Below the pieces are notes generated by a model that worked only from the letters and a program-made list of their open reading frames with translations, ran no database searches and was not told where the DNA came from. 64,000 nucleotides of DNA from Mojavia pulchra JT2-VF2 (lineage in GTDB: Bacteria; Cyanobacteriota; Cyanobacteriia; Cyanobacteriales; Nostocaceae): contig JAHHHN010000002.1 in NCBI GenBank assembly GCA_019359325.1, positions 186,001 through 250,000 on the forward strand, given 5' to 3'. Shown piece by piece: positions 37,622 through 46,740 of the stretch. Position numbers and translations under genes: made by a program. Position 1 is the first letter of the stretch. Each line of letters begins with the position of its first letter.

Positions 37622-40453
37622 CTAAATATTTGCCTGCTGGCGTTGATAAAGTGACCAGTACAAACCCTTTTGTTGTAACAATTGTGCGTGAGTGCCACGT
37701 TCCGCAATTACGCCTTGCTCCATCACCAAAATCAAGTCCGCTCGTTTGAGAGGAGCAAAGCGGTGGGCGATGAGAAATACGGTGCGGTTGGCAGAGATTT
37801 TTTGCAGGTTTTGCAAAACTTGCTGTTCAGTTTCACTATCTAAAGCACTGGTAGCTTCATCCAAAATTAAAATCGGTGCTGAGGAGAGAAATAACCGCGC
37901 TAAGGCAATACGTTGTCTCTGTCCTCCAGATAAGGCTGTGCCGCGTTCGCCGACATTGCTTTCATAACCGTAAGGCAATTGACTGATGAAATCATGAGCC
38001 ACAGCTAACCTTGCAGCTTCTACTACTTGCTCTGCGGTAATATCAGGATTCCCAAGGGTGATATTTTCTAAAATTGAACCGTTGAACAAAAAGTCTTCTT
38101 GTAAAACTACGCCAATTTGTTGCCGCAGTGAAGCTAAATCGGCACTTTTAATATCAAATCCATCTATGAGGATGCGTCCTGATTCTATTTGATAGAGGCG
38201 TTGTAATAATTTAGAAAGGGTGCTTTTACCAGAACCGCTGCGTCCCACAATGCCAACAAATTGTCCTGGTTCGACGTTAAAAGATATACCTCGAAGAACG
38301 GGTTCTGTATTTGCTTGGTAGCGGAAAAAGACTTGCTCGAATGTTACTTGACCCTTGAGAGATGGTAAAACTAAACCTGTGCCAGGTTCCGCTTCTGGGG
38401 CGACGTTGAGAATATCACCAATGCGATCTACAGATAGTAGAACTTGTTGCAGATTTTGCCACAACTGCACTAAGCGCAAAAGTGGCCCTGTGACTCTTCC
38501 TGATAACATTTGAAAAGCTACAAGCTGACCGATGGTGAGTTTCTGTTCAATGACTAACTTGGCTCCAAACCAGAGAATTAGCAAGATGGAAAAATTGGTG
38601 AGAAAGTCACCGATATTGCTGCTGATGTTGGAGGTGGTAGAGGCTTTAAAACTTGTGCGAATGAAGCGAGCAAATAAGCCTTCCCAGCGATCGCGTGCTA
38701 CTGGTTCTGCTGCATGGGCTTTTACCGAGTGAATCCCCGTGACTGTCTCAACTAGAAATGATTGACTATCAGCACTGCGGTTAAAAGTTTCGTTGAGCCA
38801 ATTACGCAGAATTGGTGTGGCAACTATCGTTAACGTAGCAAACAACGGCAACACTGCCAATGCCACAAAGGTGAGAGGAATATTGTAATAAAACATCAAT
38901 GCTAGATACACCACAGCAAAGATGCTATCTAAAATTACAGTTAATGCTGTACCTGTAAGAAACTGGCGAATTTGTTCGAGTTCTTGAACTCTGGCTACTG
39001 TGTCTCCAACGCGCCGTGATTCAAAATAAGCTAAAGGCAGCCGCATTAAGTGGCGAAATAGCTGTGCTGATAAACTTAAATCTAAACGCCTAGCTGTATG
39101 GGTAAAGATAAATAAGCGCAGGATGCCGAGTACAGCTTCAAATATAGCTACCAGTAAAAGTGCGATCGCCATGACATCAAGAGTTGGCAAACTCTCTTGC
39201 ACCATTACTTTGTCTATGACGACTTGAGTAATTAGCGGTGTCGTTAAACCCAACAGCTGCAACGTCAAAGACGCTAGTAAGACTTCGCCTAATAATTCTC
39301 GGTACTTCCAAACTGCTGGTGTAAACCAACCCAAGTTAAATTTTTCTTGCTTGGAGATCAATTCTACTTGCCATATCTGCCCATCCCAAGCAGCTTCAAC
39401 CACCGATTGGGGAAGTTTTTCGCAAATATGATCGGGATTTAAGGGATTGGCGATAATGAGGCGATCGCCTTTAATTCCATACGCCACCACCCAAGAGGAA
39501 GTCGCAAGTGTGTCCGAATTCCACTGTAATAAGGCTGGAAATGACAACTGCCGCAAATCACTCCAATTCATTTGCAACCGCTGCAACACTAAGCCTAATT
39601 TTTCTGCTGCTTCCACAACATTTTTCGGGCGTTCTCCCCTCAGTTGGCGTTGCACCCATTCTAGTTTCACAGCATTATTCAAATATTGCGCCACCATTGT
39701 CAAACAGGCGGCAGCTGTATTCCTGCTAGTAACAAAAGGATAACCTGTGATTTCTGATGAGGGGGATTGGGGATTGGGGATTGGGGACTGGGGATTGGGG
39801 ATTGGGGATTGGGAACTGGGAAACTCGTGGCCCCCTGTGGGGATAAGAGATAATGGAGACTGGGGATTGGGGATTGGGGACTGGGAATTGAGAAACTCGT
39901 GGTCTTCTCTGGGGATAACGGGTAATGGGAATTGGGAGAATGTTTCTCGATTTCCCTCAATCTCTCCCTCCTGCTGTGAACCTTGCCAGAAGCTTTCAAT
40001 TTGTGGTGTTGAAAATTCCATCCACAGTACAGTATCCCAGCAGACTACTATTACTTCTTTACTAGCAGCTACAGCCTTGCAATCTGTAGAGAACTTTTGT
40101 AAGTCGCCAAACCAATCTCCTGCTTGTAGAGATGCCAATGGTTTGCCAACACTTTCTTGAGGTAGCAATGGCTGTGCCGATTTGTAGCGTCTATCGTCTC
40201 GCAAGCGGACTTTACCAGTAATGATTAAAAACTGGTAACCTCCGACTTGGTTTGACCAGATTTTCTCACCAAGACTGTACCGACGAATTTCTGCGAGATT
40301 TCGCAATCGGGATTGTTGTTCGGGACTAAGCCAGGATAGCGGCGGTTGATTCCACGGTACAGAAGCTAGCACGTTTACTCTTAAAGATTGATTATCCAGA
40401 ATTAGCTCACTTGTAGTTTGACTGTCAGCTTGTGAATTTTCTCGGCTAGCCAT
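37622..40453 (-). CDS. Exporter ABC protein with cyclic-nucleotide-binding-like and degenerate C39 domains
   Basis: A 943-residue type-I-secretion or peptide exporter (HlyB/HetC-like plan). ~30-170: cyclic-nucleotide-binding-like domain ([20 protein letters not shown]). ~175-236: Pro/Ser/Asn linker encoded by repeats. ~237-370: C39-peptidase-like domain in which CGAAC is replaced by TAAAC ([14 protein letters not shown]) and the usual His and Asp also seem lost ([19 protein letters not shown]). ~385-680: six-helix transmembrane domain. ~695-940: ATPase with [28 protein letters not shown] and [10 protein letters not shown]. The dead C39 could act as a substrate-docking domain, as in HlyB. Its start overlaps the PPIase gene by 52 bp, and a GTG a little downstream is an alternative start. 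No HlyD partner is adjacent. Confidence 0.9.
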   Translation of the reverse strand: MASRENSQADSQTTSELILDNQSLRVNVLASVPWNQPPLSWLSPEQQSRLRNLAEIRRYSLGEKIWSNQVGGYQFLIITGKVRLRDDRRYKSAQPLLPQESVGKPLASLQAGDWFGDLQKFSTDCKAVAASKEVIVVCWDTVLWMEFSTPQIESFWQGSQQEGEIEGNRETFSQFPLPVIPREDHEFLNSQSPIPNPQSPLSLIPTGGHEFPSSQSPIPNPQSPIPNPQSPSSEITGYPFVTSRNTAAACLTMVAQYLNNAVKLEWVQRQLRGERPKNVVEAAEKLGLVLQRLQMNWSDLRQLSFPALLQWNSDTLATSSWVVAYGIKGDRLIIANPLNPDHICEKLPQSVVEAAWDGQIWQVELISKQEKFNLGWFTPAVWKYRELLGEVLLASLTLQLLGLTTPLITQVVIDKVMVQESLPTLDVMAIALLLVAIFEAVLGILRLFIFTHTARRLDLSLSAQLFRHLMRLPLAYFESRRVGDTVARVQELEQIRQFLTGTALTVILDSIFAVVYLALMFYYNIPLTFVALAVLPLFATLTIVATPILRNWLNETFNRSADSQSFLVETVTGIHSVKAHAAEPVARDRWEGLFARFIRTSFKASTTSNISSNIGDFLTNFSILLILWFGAKLVIEQKLTIGQLVAFQMLSGRVTGPLLRLVQLWQNLQQVLLSVDRIGDILNVAPEAEPGTGLVLPSLKGQVTFEQVFFRYQANTEPVLRGISFNVEPGQFVGIVGRSGSGKSTLSKLLQRLYQIESGRILIDGFDIKSADLASLRQQIGVVLQEDFLFNGSILENITLGNPDITAEQVVEAARLAVAHDFISQLPYGYESNVGERGTALSGGQRQRIALARLFLSSAPILILDEATSALDSETEQQVLQNLQKISANRTVFLIAHRFAPLKRADLILVMEQGVIAERGTHAQLLQQKGLYWSLYQRQQANI
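39761..39937. repeat. GGGGATT-type short tandem repeats inside the exporter gene
   Basis: Two copies of a ~75-bp block, each made of heptamer-like GGGGATT units and ending in AACTCGTGG plus GGGGATAA. The copies are at about 39761-39855 and 39857-39937. On the coding strand they give [11 protein letters not shown] repeats, in-frame, between the cyclic-nucleotide-like and C39-like domains. Confidence 0.88.
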
Positions 40454-41181
40454 TTCTCAAACAACTCATTTTTTAGTGCTTGCTTTAGTTGAGTATCTTC
40501 TAAAGACGCTGGTAGAAATTGTTCTACTCGAAACAAACCATAACGTCCTTCTTGTTCAGGGGTTGCGGGAACGAGTTCTATTGGCCCTATCAATTGCCCA
40601 GGACTTGCTGCATCAACAGCTGCCCTTAATATATCTGGCATTGTTCCGCGGCTAATTGGCCCCATCATGCCATTGACAATCCGATCATCGGCTAGCGAAT
40701 ACTCTTGGGCTAATTGCTCAAAGCTGCCTCCCTCCTCGATTTGGGTTTGTAGTTCCTCACTCAGCTCATGATTATCAACAACAATTCGAGACAGTACCAC
40801 CCGATCCAGAAAAATTTTACGTTCAATGAAATATTCTGGAAGTTTTGGTTCTGTAACTACAGCTTTCAGTTTTTCTAATTTAAAACCTAAAGTAATTGAT
40901 GAGTAAAAGGTAGGATAATCTGTACCATTTTTCTTTAACCATTCTTGAAAAACTTGGGGATCAGTCAGTTGATTTTTGAGCCGAAAATCAATAATTGTCT
41001 GTTCGGTTATAGCCGGACTAATTTCGATATCGTCTCGCATTCTGATTTCTTGCTCAATTACGTACTGGCGAAGAATATCGCTAATAAACTGTGTTAATTT
41101 GCCAGAGGCTTGCAGATATTTTACTGCCTGTTCAATAGAAATTGGTTGGTTATCTACAGCTAAAAATGATAAAGATTCCAT
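40402..41181 (-). CDS. Parvulin-type peptidylprolyl isomerase
   Basis: A 259-residue protein with an N-terminal SurA-like helical region (~1-130) and a parvulin PPIase domain at ~135-240: SRIVVDNHELSEELQTQIEE, GGSFEQLAQEYSLADDRIVN and MMGPISRGTMPDILRAAVDA. It has no signal peptide, so it probably acts inside the cell on substrates of the overlapping exporter. This pairing of a parvulin with a C39-type ABC exporter recurs in cyanobacterial peptide-secretion loci. Its gene ends 52 bp inside the exporter frame, suggesting translational coupling. Confidence 0.88.
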   Translation of the reverse strand: MESLSFLAVDNQPISIEQAVKYLQASGKLTQFISDILRQYVIEQEIRMRDDIEISPAITEQTIIDFRLKNQLTDPQVFQEWLKKNGTDYPTFYSSITLGFKLEKLKAVVTEPKLPEYFIERKIFLDRVVLSRIVVDNHELSEELQTQIEEGGSFEQLAQEYSLADDRIVNGMMGPISRGTMPDILRAAVDAASPGQLIGPIELVPATPEQEGRYGLFRVEQFLPASLEDTQLKQALKNELFEKWLAEKIHKLTVKLQVS

Positions 41182-41413
41182 AAATTAAATATGTGGTGAA
41201 AATATTAGTAGATTATACGAGCATTAATGTAATGCCTAGAATTTCTAGATTAAAAATAATAAATATCTCATAAATTTAAGTTTAAAAAAGTATTTAATAA
41301 ATCAATTTTATATTTATTAAAATTATTTAGCGATAGAGCAATTGCCAAGTTCACCTGCTGCACAGGAGTATAAAAAGCCTAAAAATACTGAAGATATTTT
41401 TGATGAGCAAACA

Positions 41414-42217
41414 TCAAGCTATAATACTTGTCCATGCCCAGGCAAGTAGCATAGCTGCGATCGCACCGATTAATGTATTCAAAATATTTACCACTTCATT
41501 GGTCAGCCAAGTATATTTAGATTGCAGTGTTGCCCCAATTACACTTTCTAGACTAGTGGCAATCAACGCTGCGATCGCACACCAAGCGATCCCTAACAGA
41601 TTAATCAAACCAACTCCCCAACCAAGTAAAGCGATCGCAAGTGAACCCACCACACCAGCTAAGGTTCCCTCTAAGCTAACTGCACCTTCTGTACCACGCG
41701 GAACTGGTTGCAGTGTAGTAATCAAAAAGGTTCGTTTACCGTAGGCTTTACCAACTTCGCTAGCACAAGTATCAGAAAGCTTTGTGCTAAAACTCGCTAC
41801 ATAGCCCAACAATAATAGGGACTGGAGGCTGAGTACTAGGGACTGAGTAATAGGAGCAAATAATCCCAAATTTATCATTCCTACTCCTACAGCACACAGC
41901 GCCGCAATCAAAGCAGAACCCCAGACATTCTCTGGGCCTCTTGCACCAGAACGCTTTTCAGCAATTCCTTCCGCTTCCTTTTGTGCTATGCCAATGCGCG
42001 TCACTCCTGAACCAACCAGAAAATAAAACCCTACCACTAAATATCCTTGCCAACCCAATGTTCCCCAAACCAGTACGCCCAGCAACCAGGCGTGGAATAT
42101 TCCAGCTGGGGTAAGCAGCTTTTTAGGAGCAATCCACACTAAACCCAACAAAATTGCGTTTAATCCGACTCCCACCAACCAAGGATTTGCAGAATCTATC
42201 GAAGAGAACATCAGCAA
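41414..42217 (-). CDS. DUF92 family membrane protein
   Basis: A 267-residue membrane protein of the DUF92 (TIGR00297) family, with about six to seven helices. Characteristic segments are APKKLLTPAGIFHAWLLGVL and GKAYGKRTFLITTLQPVPRG with GTEGAVSLEGTLAG. Plant relatives (VTE6) have phytyl-phosphate kinase activity in tocopherol synthesis, so a phytyl-phosphate role is possible; that is from family knowledge only. It is monocistronic and 232 bp downstream of the PPIase gene start. Confidence 0.85.
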   Translation of the reverse strand: MLMFSSIDSANPWLVGVGLNAILLGLVWIAPKKLLTPAGIFHAWLLGVLVWGTLGWQGYLVVGFYFLVGSGVTRIGIAQKEAEGIAEKRSGARGPENVWGSALIAALCAVGVGMINLGLFAPITQSLVLSLQSLLLLGYVASFSTKLSDTCASEVGKAYGKRTFLITTLQPVPRGTEGAVSLEGTLAGVVGSLAIALLGWGVGLINLLGIAWCAIAALIATSLESVIGATLQSKYTWLTNEVVNILNTLIGAIAAMLLAWAWTSIIA

Positions 42218-42710
42218 TACATCACGAGTAGTTTTGCTTGAATATCAACAGAATAACGAATTTAGCACTTTGCTGCTTGATCCCCTCCACCCTATGATCC
42301 TAGACTTACATATATTCTCGCCTCTTTCCGGATAAAGCTAGAGGGGTCTGGGCAAGACAAGGCAAAACTTTTATTCATCGGCACTAGTGAAGAGAGTATG
42401 GTTAGCCAATGAATACATTTTCATAGCATTCGTTAAAGACGTTGATGCAGGCGATCGCCCTTGCCTCTTAAATGATGAAATTTGCAGTAATTATCAAAGG
42501 TCAAGTATAAAATTATAAATTTATTAGGTGTTAATCCAATAATAACCAGAAGTATATATGCAAGCTGGCTGGCTATCATCCGTGCTGAAGAGAATAAATT
42601 GTAGAGAGTCTCCCACAGGCAAAAGCCCACAACAAGGGAATGAAATTATTTCTTTCCCAATCCCCAATCCTCAATCCCCAATCCCCATAATAATTTTCTA
42701 GAGAAAAGCT
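42218..42710. other. Intergenic region with GGGGATT-type repeat
   Basis: This 493-bp gap lies between divergent genes. It holds a GGCGATCGCC palindrome near 42452 (HIP1-containing) and a short tandem repeat CCCAATCCCCAATCCTCAAT and onward at 42655-42688 just before the VOC gene. A 65-codon minus-strand frame at 42433-42630 is not convincing. Confidence 0.55.
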
Positions 42711-43142
42711 ATGAACAAAACTTTATTTCATCTTGCTTTCCCTGTTTCCAATATTGCTCAAACAAAAGCATATTATGTTGACGGATTAGGTTGCATTCCT
42801 GGGCGTGAAAACCCTCATGCATTGATACTGAATTTTTACAGTCATCAGCTAGTAGCTCACGTCACTAAAGAACCCCTTACAGCGCAACGTGGTATCTATC
42901 CTAGACATTTTGGATTAGTGTTTACACTAGAACAAGACTGGGAAGAATTACTAGAAAAGGCACAGCACCAAAAACTACTTTTTAGAGAAGAACCTAAAAA
43001 TCGCTTTGTTGGTTCTCCTTTAGAGCATCGTACTTTCTTTTTAGAAGATCCCTTTTACAACTTAATGGAGTTCAAATATTACCGCCACCCAGAGGCAATT
43101 TTTGGGAGTTCCGAGTATACACAAATTGGGGATAGGGCTTAA
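42711..43142 (+). CDS. VOC family protein (glyoxalase/dioxygenase superfamily)
   Basis: A 143-residue vicinal-oxygen-chelate fold protein. Paired beta-alpha-beta modules are visible: LFHLAFPVSNIAQTKAYYVD and GLGCIPGRENPHALILNFYS, then a second half with LEHRTFFLEDPFYNLMEFKY. Metal-type ligands are His at the start of strand one and Glu in NLMEFKY. The reaction is unknown. Its 3' end overlaps the convergent lipase gene by 71 bp. Confidence 0.88.
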   Translation: MNKTLFHLAFPVSNIAQTKAYYVDGLGCIPGRENPHALILNFYSHQLVAHVTKEPLTAQRGIYPRHFGLVFTLEQDWEELLEKAQHQKLLFREEPKNRFVGSPLEHRTFFLEDPFYNLMEFKYYRHPEAIFGSSEYTQIGDRA

Positions 43143-43740
43143 CTGGCTCTGTCAAGGCTTCTGCTACTGCTGCTAAACTTCTGGAGTCTGTCAGCATCCA
43201 AGAGTGCAATCCCACAGGCAATATCACCTCCCGTCCCAGTAGCATTTGTGAACTATTTGCTGGGACGATCATTAAATCGTAAGGAGTCCAGATAGATGTA
43301 AAATTCAGCTGCTTTAACATGGCAGCATCAAAATTTAAATCATTGAGTAATGCACTGTTGACGCGCATTTGCTTGCAGCCAGGACGCTGGGAAGCATAAG
43401 CTATCATAGTTCCATTATGGGGAGAAGAAATAGTGACAAACCGCTGCACGCGCTGAATTCCTCCCAGTCGTTGAAGATAGTAACGACTAACAATTCCTCC
43501 CATGCTGAAGCCTACCAAATCCAGTGGTTGTTCTGGTAAGAAATTAGCTGCAACATAATCGGCTATTTGCTGCGCTAACTCATCTAGACCTATATCACCA
43601 TTATTAGGCACTAGATCTAGAGTATAGACAGACCAACCCCGTTGTCTTAAATATTGCTCCATTGTATGGAAAACTGCCCCTGTGTCGTTAATGCCATGTA
43701 TTAACAACACAGGATTTTGTTGCTGGTTTTTAATCTTCAT
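43072..43740 (-). CDS. Alpha/beta-fold esterase/lipase
   Basis: A 222-residue serine hydrolase of the triacylglycerol lipase/PGAP1-like type. The oxyanion segment is NPVLLIHGINDTGAVFHTM, nucleophile elbow GFSMGGIVSRYYLQRL (Ser in GFSMG), and likely late His in VGLHSWMLTD. No signal peptide is evident. The C-terminal ~25 residues overlap the VOC gene on the other strand. Natural substrate unknown. Confidence 0.85.
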   Translation of the reverse strand: MKIKNQQQNPVLLIHGINDTGAVFHTMEQYLRQRGWSVYTLDLVPNNGDIGLDELAQQIADYVAANFLPEQPLDLVGFSMGGIVSRYYLQRLGGIQRVQRFVTISSPHNGTMIAYASQRPGCKQMRVNSALLNDLNFDAAMLKQLNFTSIWTPYDLMIVPANSSQMLLGREVILPVGLHSWMLTDSRSLAAVAEALTEPVKPYPQFVYTRNSQKLPLGGGNI

Positions 43741-43791
43741 TGCTAGAACCCTGCTGAATCAAGCCTGTAGAAAATTTAACGAAGTATTATG

Positions 43792-43816
43792 GTGTCATTC
43801 AAACAATCTATGACAC
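43792..43816. promoter_or_regulatory. Inverted repeat GTGTCAT-N11-ATGACAC
   Basis: Perfect 7-bp arms with an 11-base spacer, 52 bp upstream of the lipase start codon. The left arm continues TCA, as in the second copy at 44046-44067. It could be an operator for a dimeric regulator. Confidence 0.45.
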
Positions 43817-44045
43817 TCTTTTCACTGGTTCAAAAAAAACCGCTATCTTGGCTTCGAGTCGACATTTATAAATAAAATTTTGTTAATTTTTGTTAAGGTA
43901 ACTTTCAGGATCTTGCCCTCAGTCATAGTAAAATTTAATAATTAGTTCTCGGTGTATGCAGGTTGCAGGTACTTGCAAAAGTAAGTTAAGAATACTTGCT
44001 CTGTATTATTACTACAATGTCGATTAAGCACAAACCTATAATGGT

Positions 44046-44067
44046 TGTCATTCAGAACTGGATGACA
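44046..44067. promoter_or_regulatory. Inverted repeat TGTCAT-N10-ATGACA
   Basis: Perfect 6-bp arms with a 10-base spacer, about 84 bp upstream of the 44151 start codon. It shares TGTCATTCA and ATGACAC with the copy at 43792-43816. Confidence 0.45.
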
Positions 44068-44150
44068 CAAAGCAAACAAATGTAATATTCTGTCGTAATT
44101 CTTAATAATTACGGTCAAATTTTCAGATATAACAGGCAGGAGAAATTGTA

Positions 44151-44747
44151 ATGGATTTTATCAAAAAGTTGATCACAGGGATTGTGTCTTTCCTTACTGG
44201 ACTATTACCAGGAAAGAAAAAGAAAAGTAACGGTTACTACTTGGAACTAGACGAAGCTAATGAGCCGAAGCCCTTAGCTATTGTTAAAGAAGCAGCATCA
44301 AATGCTAAACAAGCAACAGAAAAAGCTCTAGAGAATGCTAAACAAGCAACGCAGACAGTTGCATCTAACGCTAAAAAAACTGCACAAACACTTACATCAG
44401 ATACATCAAATACATCAGATACTCCAGCGCCATCCAAGCCAGAGCCAACAAACGGCACAAAGGCCGCAGCAAGTAAGGCAAAACCAGCTAAAGAGGCAAA
44501 ACCACCAGCTCAAGACGCAAAACCACTAGATGTGGAACTCGTCCAGACTGCCGAGGGTCTTAAGGTGCAGCCCGGCAAAAATGCAAAAGCTTCAGCAGCC
44601 AAAGCAGTTAAAGAAGAGCCAAAAGAAACTACCTTCGCGCCCAAATATGTCGCTGCTTCTGTTGGCACTTCCAATGGTCGTCGCCGTCCTGGGGCTAATA
44701 TGAGCGCTTACTTAGACATGGCTCGTCAGGTAAAAACTCCTGGATAA
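44151..44747 (+). CDS. Lys/Ala-rich protein with N-terminal amphipathic helix, unknown
   Basis: A 198-residue protein of no recognised family. Residues 1-22 form a hydrophobic or amphipathic helix (MDFIKKLITGIVSFLTGLLP) followed by GKKKK, which could anchor it to a membrane face. Residues ~40-80 are Ala/Lys/Gln-rich and probably coiled (SNAKQATEKALENAKQATQT), and ~80-150 are low-complexity Pro/Lys/Ala. The C-terminus (GRRRPGANMSAYLDMARQVK) looks folded and conserved-like. Similar proteins exist in filamentous cyanobacteria as far as I recall, without assigned function. A good Shine-Dalgarno precedes the start. Confidence 0.7.
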   Translation: MDFIKKLITGIVSFLTGLLPGKKKKSNGYYLELDEANEPKPLAIVKEAASNAKQATEKALENAKQATQTVASNAKKTAQTLTSDTSNTSDTPAPSKPEPTNGTKAAASKAKPAKEAKPPAQDAKPLDVELVQTAEGLKVQPGKNAKASAAKAVKEEPKETTFAPKYVAASVGTSNGRRRPGANMSAYLDMARQVKTPG

Positions 44748-44793
44748 ATTTGCAAATCTAGAAACAAGGGCATTGGGTGGTAATTCATCATTG

Positions 44794-45891
44794 CTACTCT
44801 CCCCTTGCTCCTCTGGTTTCTATCTCCCCATTTAAAAACACTAATCCACTATATAAATGAAAAGCTGGGTCCCAATTAGTCTTTTCCCTACGAAATAGGT
44901 GAATGTGAGACTGAATGTTACCCAGCATTTCTGTTTGATCCAATAGTGTCTCGGCAAAAGGTTTGAAATCAGACCAGACTTTTACTTGAGGTAATTGCTG
45001 CTCAACCCATGCTAGTAAGGAATTCCAATTGATTCTGATTGTATTTTGGCTAGCTTGAGAAGTAATTTCTATACCTTGCTGGAATTCGTAGCCGTTGTCA
45101 TAAAGTCGTAGAATGCAACCTCTACCAGGCAGATGCAAGTCACAAAATTGGGCATAGTCTTGCGTTTGAGTTTTGCGTTCGAGTTTACGGCGAACGTCAA
45201 CATCTACAACTTGCTCAAAAATAGGCAAAAGCCCTACCACCCGTGCTTTTACTTCTGACCAGTTAAAGGTTAAGGAACCGAGTTGATTTGTTTGGTTGCG
45301 ACAAACAATAGTAGTATTAGCCGCAGATTTTGCAAAATGTTGGACTTGAAAAACTTGAATTTGCTCAATTGCAGCTAAAGTTGCCCAAAAGCAGGGAATG
45401 CCAGCTTTCTGTAGTTGTGTACCATAAAATTTTAGTTCTCCTACTTGTCCAGTGCGATATAACTTCCAGCCGCGACTTGGTAACATTAACCGTGCAGTGT
45501 AAGCATCAATCTGCATGATTTGGGCAAATTTGGGGGCTGCTTGGGTTTTAAGTTCGTTACTAAGTGGTTCTAAGACTAGCACCCCCAGTTCCGTGTCGTT
45601 GGGTTCAGATTTTGCTTGGGCGATCGCTCGTTGTCTTTCTTCTTGTTCAATTTCTTGCAGTCGCTGCAATCCCTGCCGTGCTTGCGTCAAGATTTTTGTA
45701 TTGGTTGTACTTCGCAGCAGTTGTCGATAAATTTTTTCTGCATCCTGGCGCTTACTTGATACTTCATGTAAGCGTCCAACATAAAATTTTACCCAAGGAT
45801 TTTCTGGTGATTCTTTTAACAGTTGTTTGAGTAATTTAGCAGCAGTACTATAATCTTTACGCTCAAAGGCATTGGCAACTTGCTCAATCAT
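44794..45891 (-). CDS. TPR-containing protein, unknown
   Basis: A 365-residue protein when started at Met 45891 (MIEQVANAFERKDYSTAAKL). The open frame runs 29 codons further upstream, but that part is encoded by a CTTTGCG-type genomic repeat and overlaps rsmE, so the shorter start is preferred. Residues ~5-70 are one to two tetratricopeptide repeats (AAKLLKQLLKESPENPWVKF). The remainder (~110-365) is a cyanobacterial domain of unknown role with pieces such as LLPSRGWKLYRTGQVGELKF. Probably cytoplasmic. Confidence 0.8.
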   Translation of the reverse strand: MIEQVANAFERKDYSTAAKLLKQLLKESPENPWVKFYVGRLHEVSSKRQDAEKIYRQLLRSTTNTKILTQARQGLQRLQEIEQEERQRAIAQAKSEPNDTELGVLVLEPLSNELKTQAAPKFAQIMQIDAYTARLMLPSRGWKLYRTGQVGELKFYGTQLQKAGIPCFWATLAAIEQIQVFQVQHFAKSAANTTIVCRNQTNQLGSLTFNWSEVKARVVGLLPIFEQVVDVDVRRKLERKTQTQDYAQFCDLHLPGRGCILRLYDNGYEFQQGIEITSQASQNTIRINWNSLLAWVEQQLPQVKVWSDFKPFAETLLDQTEMLGNIQSHIHLFRREKTNWDPAFHLYSGLVFLNGEIETRGARGE

Positions 45892-45920
45892 TACTTTATT
45901 TACATCCACGCAGAAAGAAC

Positions 45921-45956
45921 GTCTCGCGCCTTTGCGTCTCTGCGCCTTTGCGTGAG
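45921..45956. repeat. CTTTGCG/CTCTGCG short tandem repeat
   Basis: Tandem GCGCCTTTGCGTCTCTGCGC-type units between rsmE and the TPR gene. Translated on the minus strand it yields the well-known spurious HAKAQRRKG peptide of cyanobacterial gene predictions. Confidence 0.85.
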
Positions 45957-45967
45957 ATATACATCCT

Positions 45968-46675
45968 TTATACTTCACAAGCTACGGTAATTATTGATAA
46001 TGCCACTACTGGCGCTGTAACTGCTCGTAGGATGCGACGACCAAGAGAAACTGCTTGAAATCCAGCCGCGATCGCACTCTCAATTTCTTTTTCAGTCCAT
46101 CCCCCTTCTGGGCCAGTAGCAATAAGAATCTCTGTAGAGACAGGATGAATCACATCTTTTAAATGGGGATACTCACCACGAGCCTCACAAATATAACGGT
46201 GATCTGCGACACCAGCAGTAATAGCAGAGCTAAAAGCAACAGGTTCTAAAATCGTTGGTACAAAAGAACGTTCTGATTGTTCAGCGGCTTCTGCTGCAAT
46301 CCGCCGCCAACGTTCGAGTTTTTGGGGACTGGGATTAAGTAAAGTGCGATCGCTCAACACTGGGGCAATCTTAGCTACACCTAACTCCGTACAACACCGC
46401 ACCACTTCATCAAACCCGTTACCTTTGGGCAAGGCTGCCAAAAGCGTAATTGTTACAGGTAATTCAGTTGTTATTGTAAGTGGTTCTAAAATCTGTGCTT
46501 GCTCTGTTTCTAGCTGTGCCAACCACCATTTACCCTTACCATCCATAGCAATAAAGCGATCGCCTTCACGCAAACGCAACACCCTTACTAAGTAATGTTG
46601 TTGCTCTTTTGTGAGTAAAATTTGCTCTTGTTGAAATTGGGAGGGTGCGATCGCAATTCGTTGTAGTTGAGTCAT
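45968..46675 (-). CDS. rsmE: 16S rRNA (uracil-1498-N3)-methyltransferase RsmE
   Basis: SPOUT-class methyltransferase that methylates N3 of U1498 in the 16S rRNA decoding region. Residues ~10-70 are the PUA-like domain (KEQQHYLVRVLRLREGDRFI). The knotted domain follows with ALPKGNGFDEVVRCCTELGV, EQSERSFVPTILEP, the SAM loop IATGPEGGWTEKEIESAIAA and LGRRILRAVTAPVVALSI. The Met at 46675 (MTQLQRIAIAPSQF) is chosen; a TTG six codons upstream has no better support. Confidence 0.94.
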   Translation of the reverse strand: MTQLQRIAIAPSQFQQEQILLTKEQQHYLVRVLRLREGDRFIAMDGKGKWWLAQLETEQAQILEPLTITTELPVTITLLAALPKGNGFDEVVRCCTELGVAKIAPVLSDRTLLNPSPQKLERWRRIAAEAAEQSERSFVPTILEPVAFSSAITAGVADHRYICEARGEYPHLKDVIHPVSTEILIATGPEGGWTEKEIESAIAAGFQAVSLGRRILRAVTAPVVALSIITVACEV

Positions 46676-46740
46676 AGGAGCATAAACTGCCAAATATAAA
46701 TAAACACCGATAATTTATCAGTATCATCGGCGTTTATTAG

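Larger units (their letters stand above)
43741..44150. other. Divergent promoter region with two matching inverted repeats
   Basis: This 410-bp region lies between the lipase gene and the Lys/Ala-rich gene. It carries two similar inverted repeats, listed separately, and is otherwise AT-rich. An AGGCAGGAGAA ribosome-binding region precedes the ATG at 44151. Confidence 0.5.

Noticed and set aside
42433-42630. 65-codon minus-strand frame with a hydrophobic centre
   Set aside because: The hydrophobic part reflects AT-rich DNA; no start signal or homology features.
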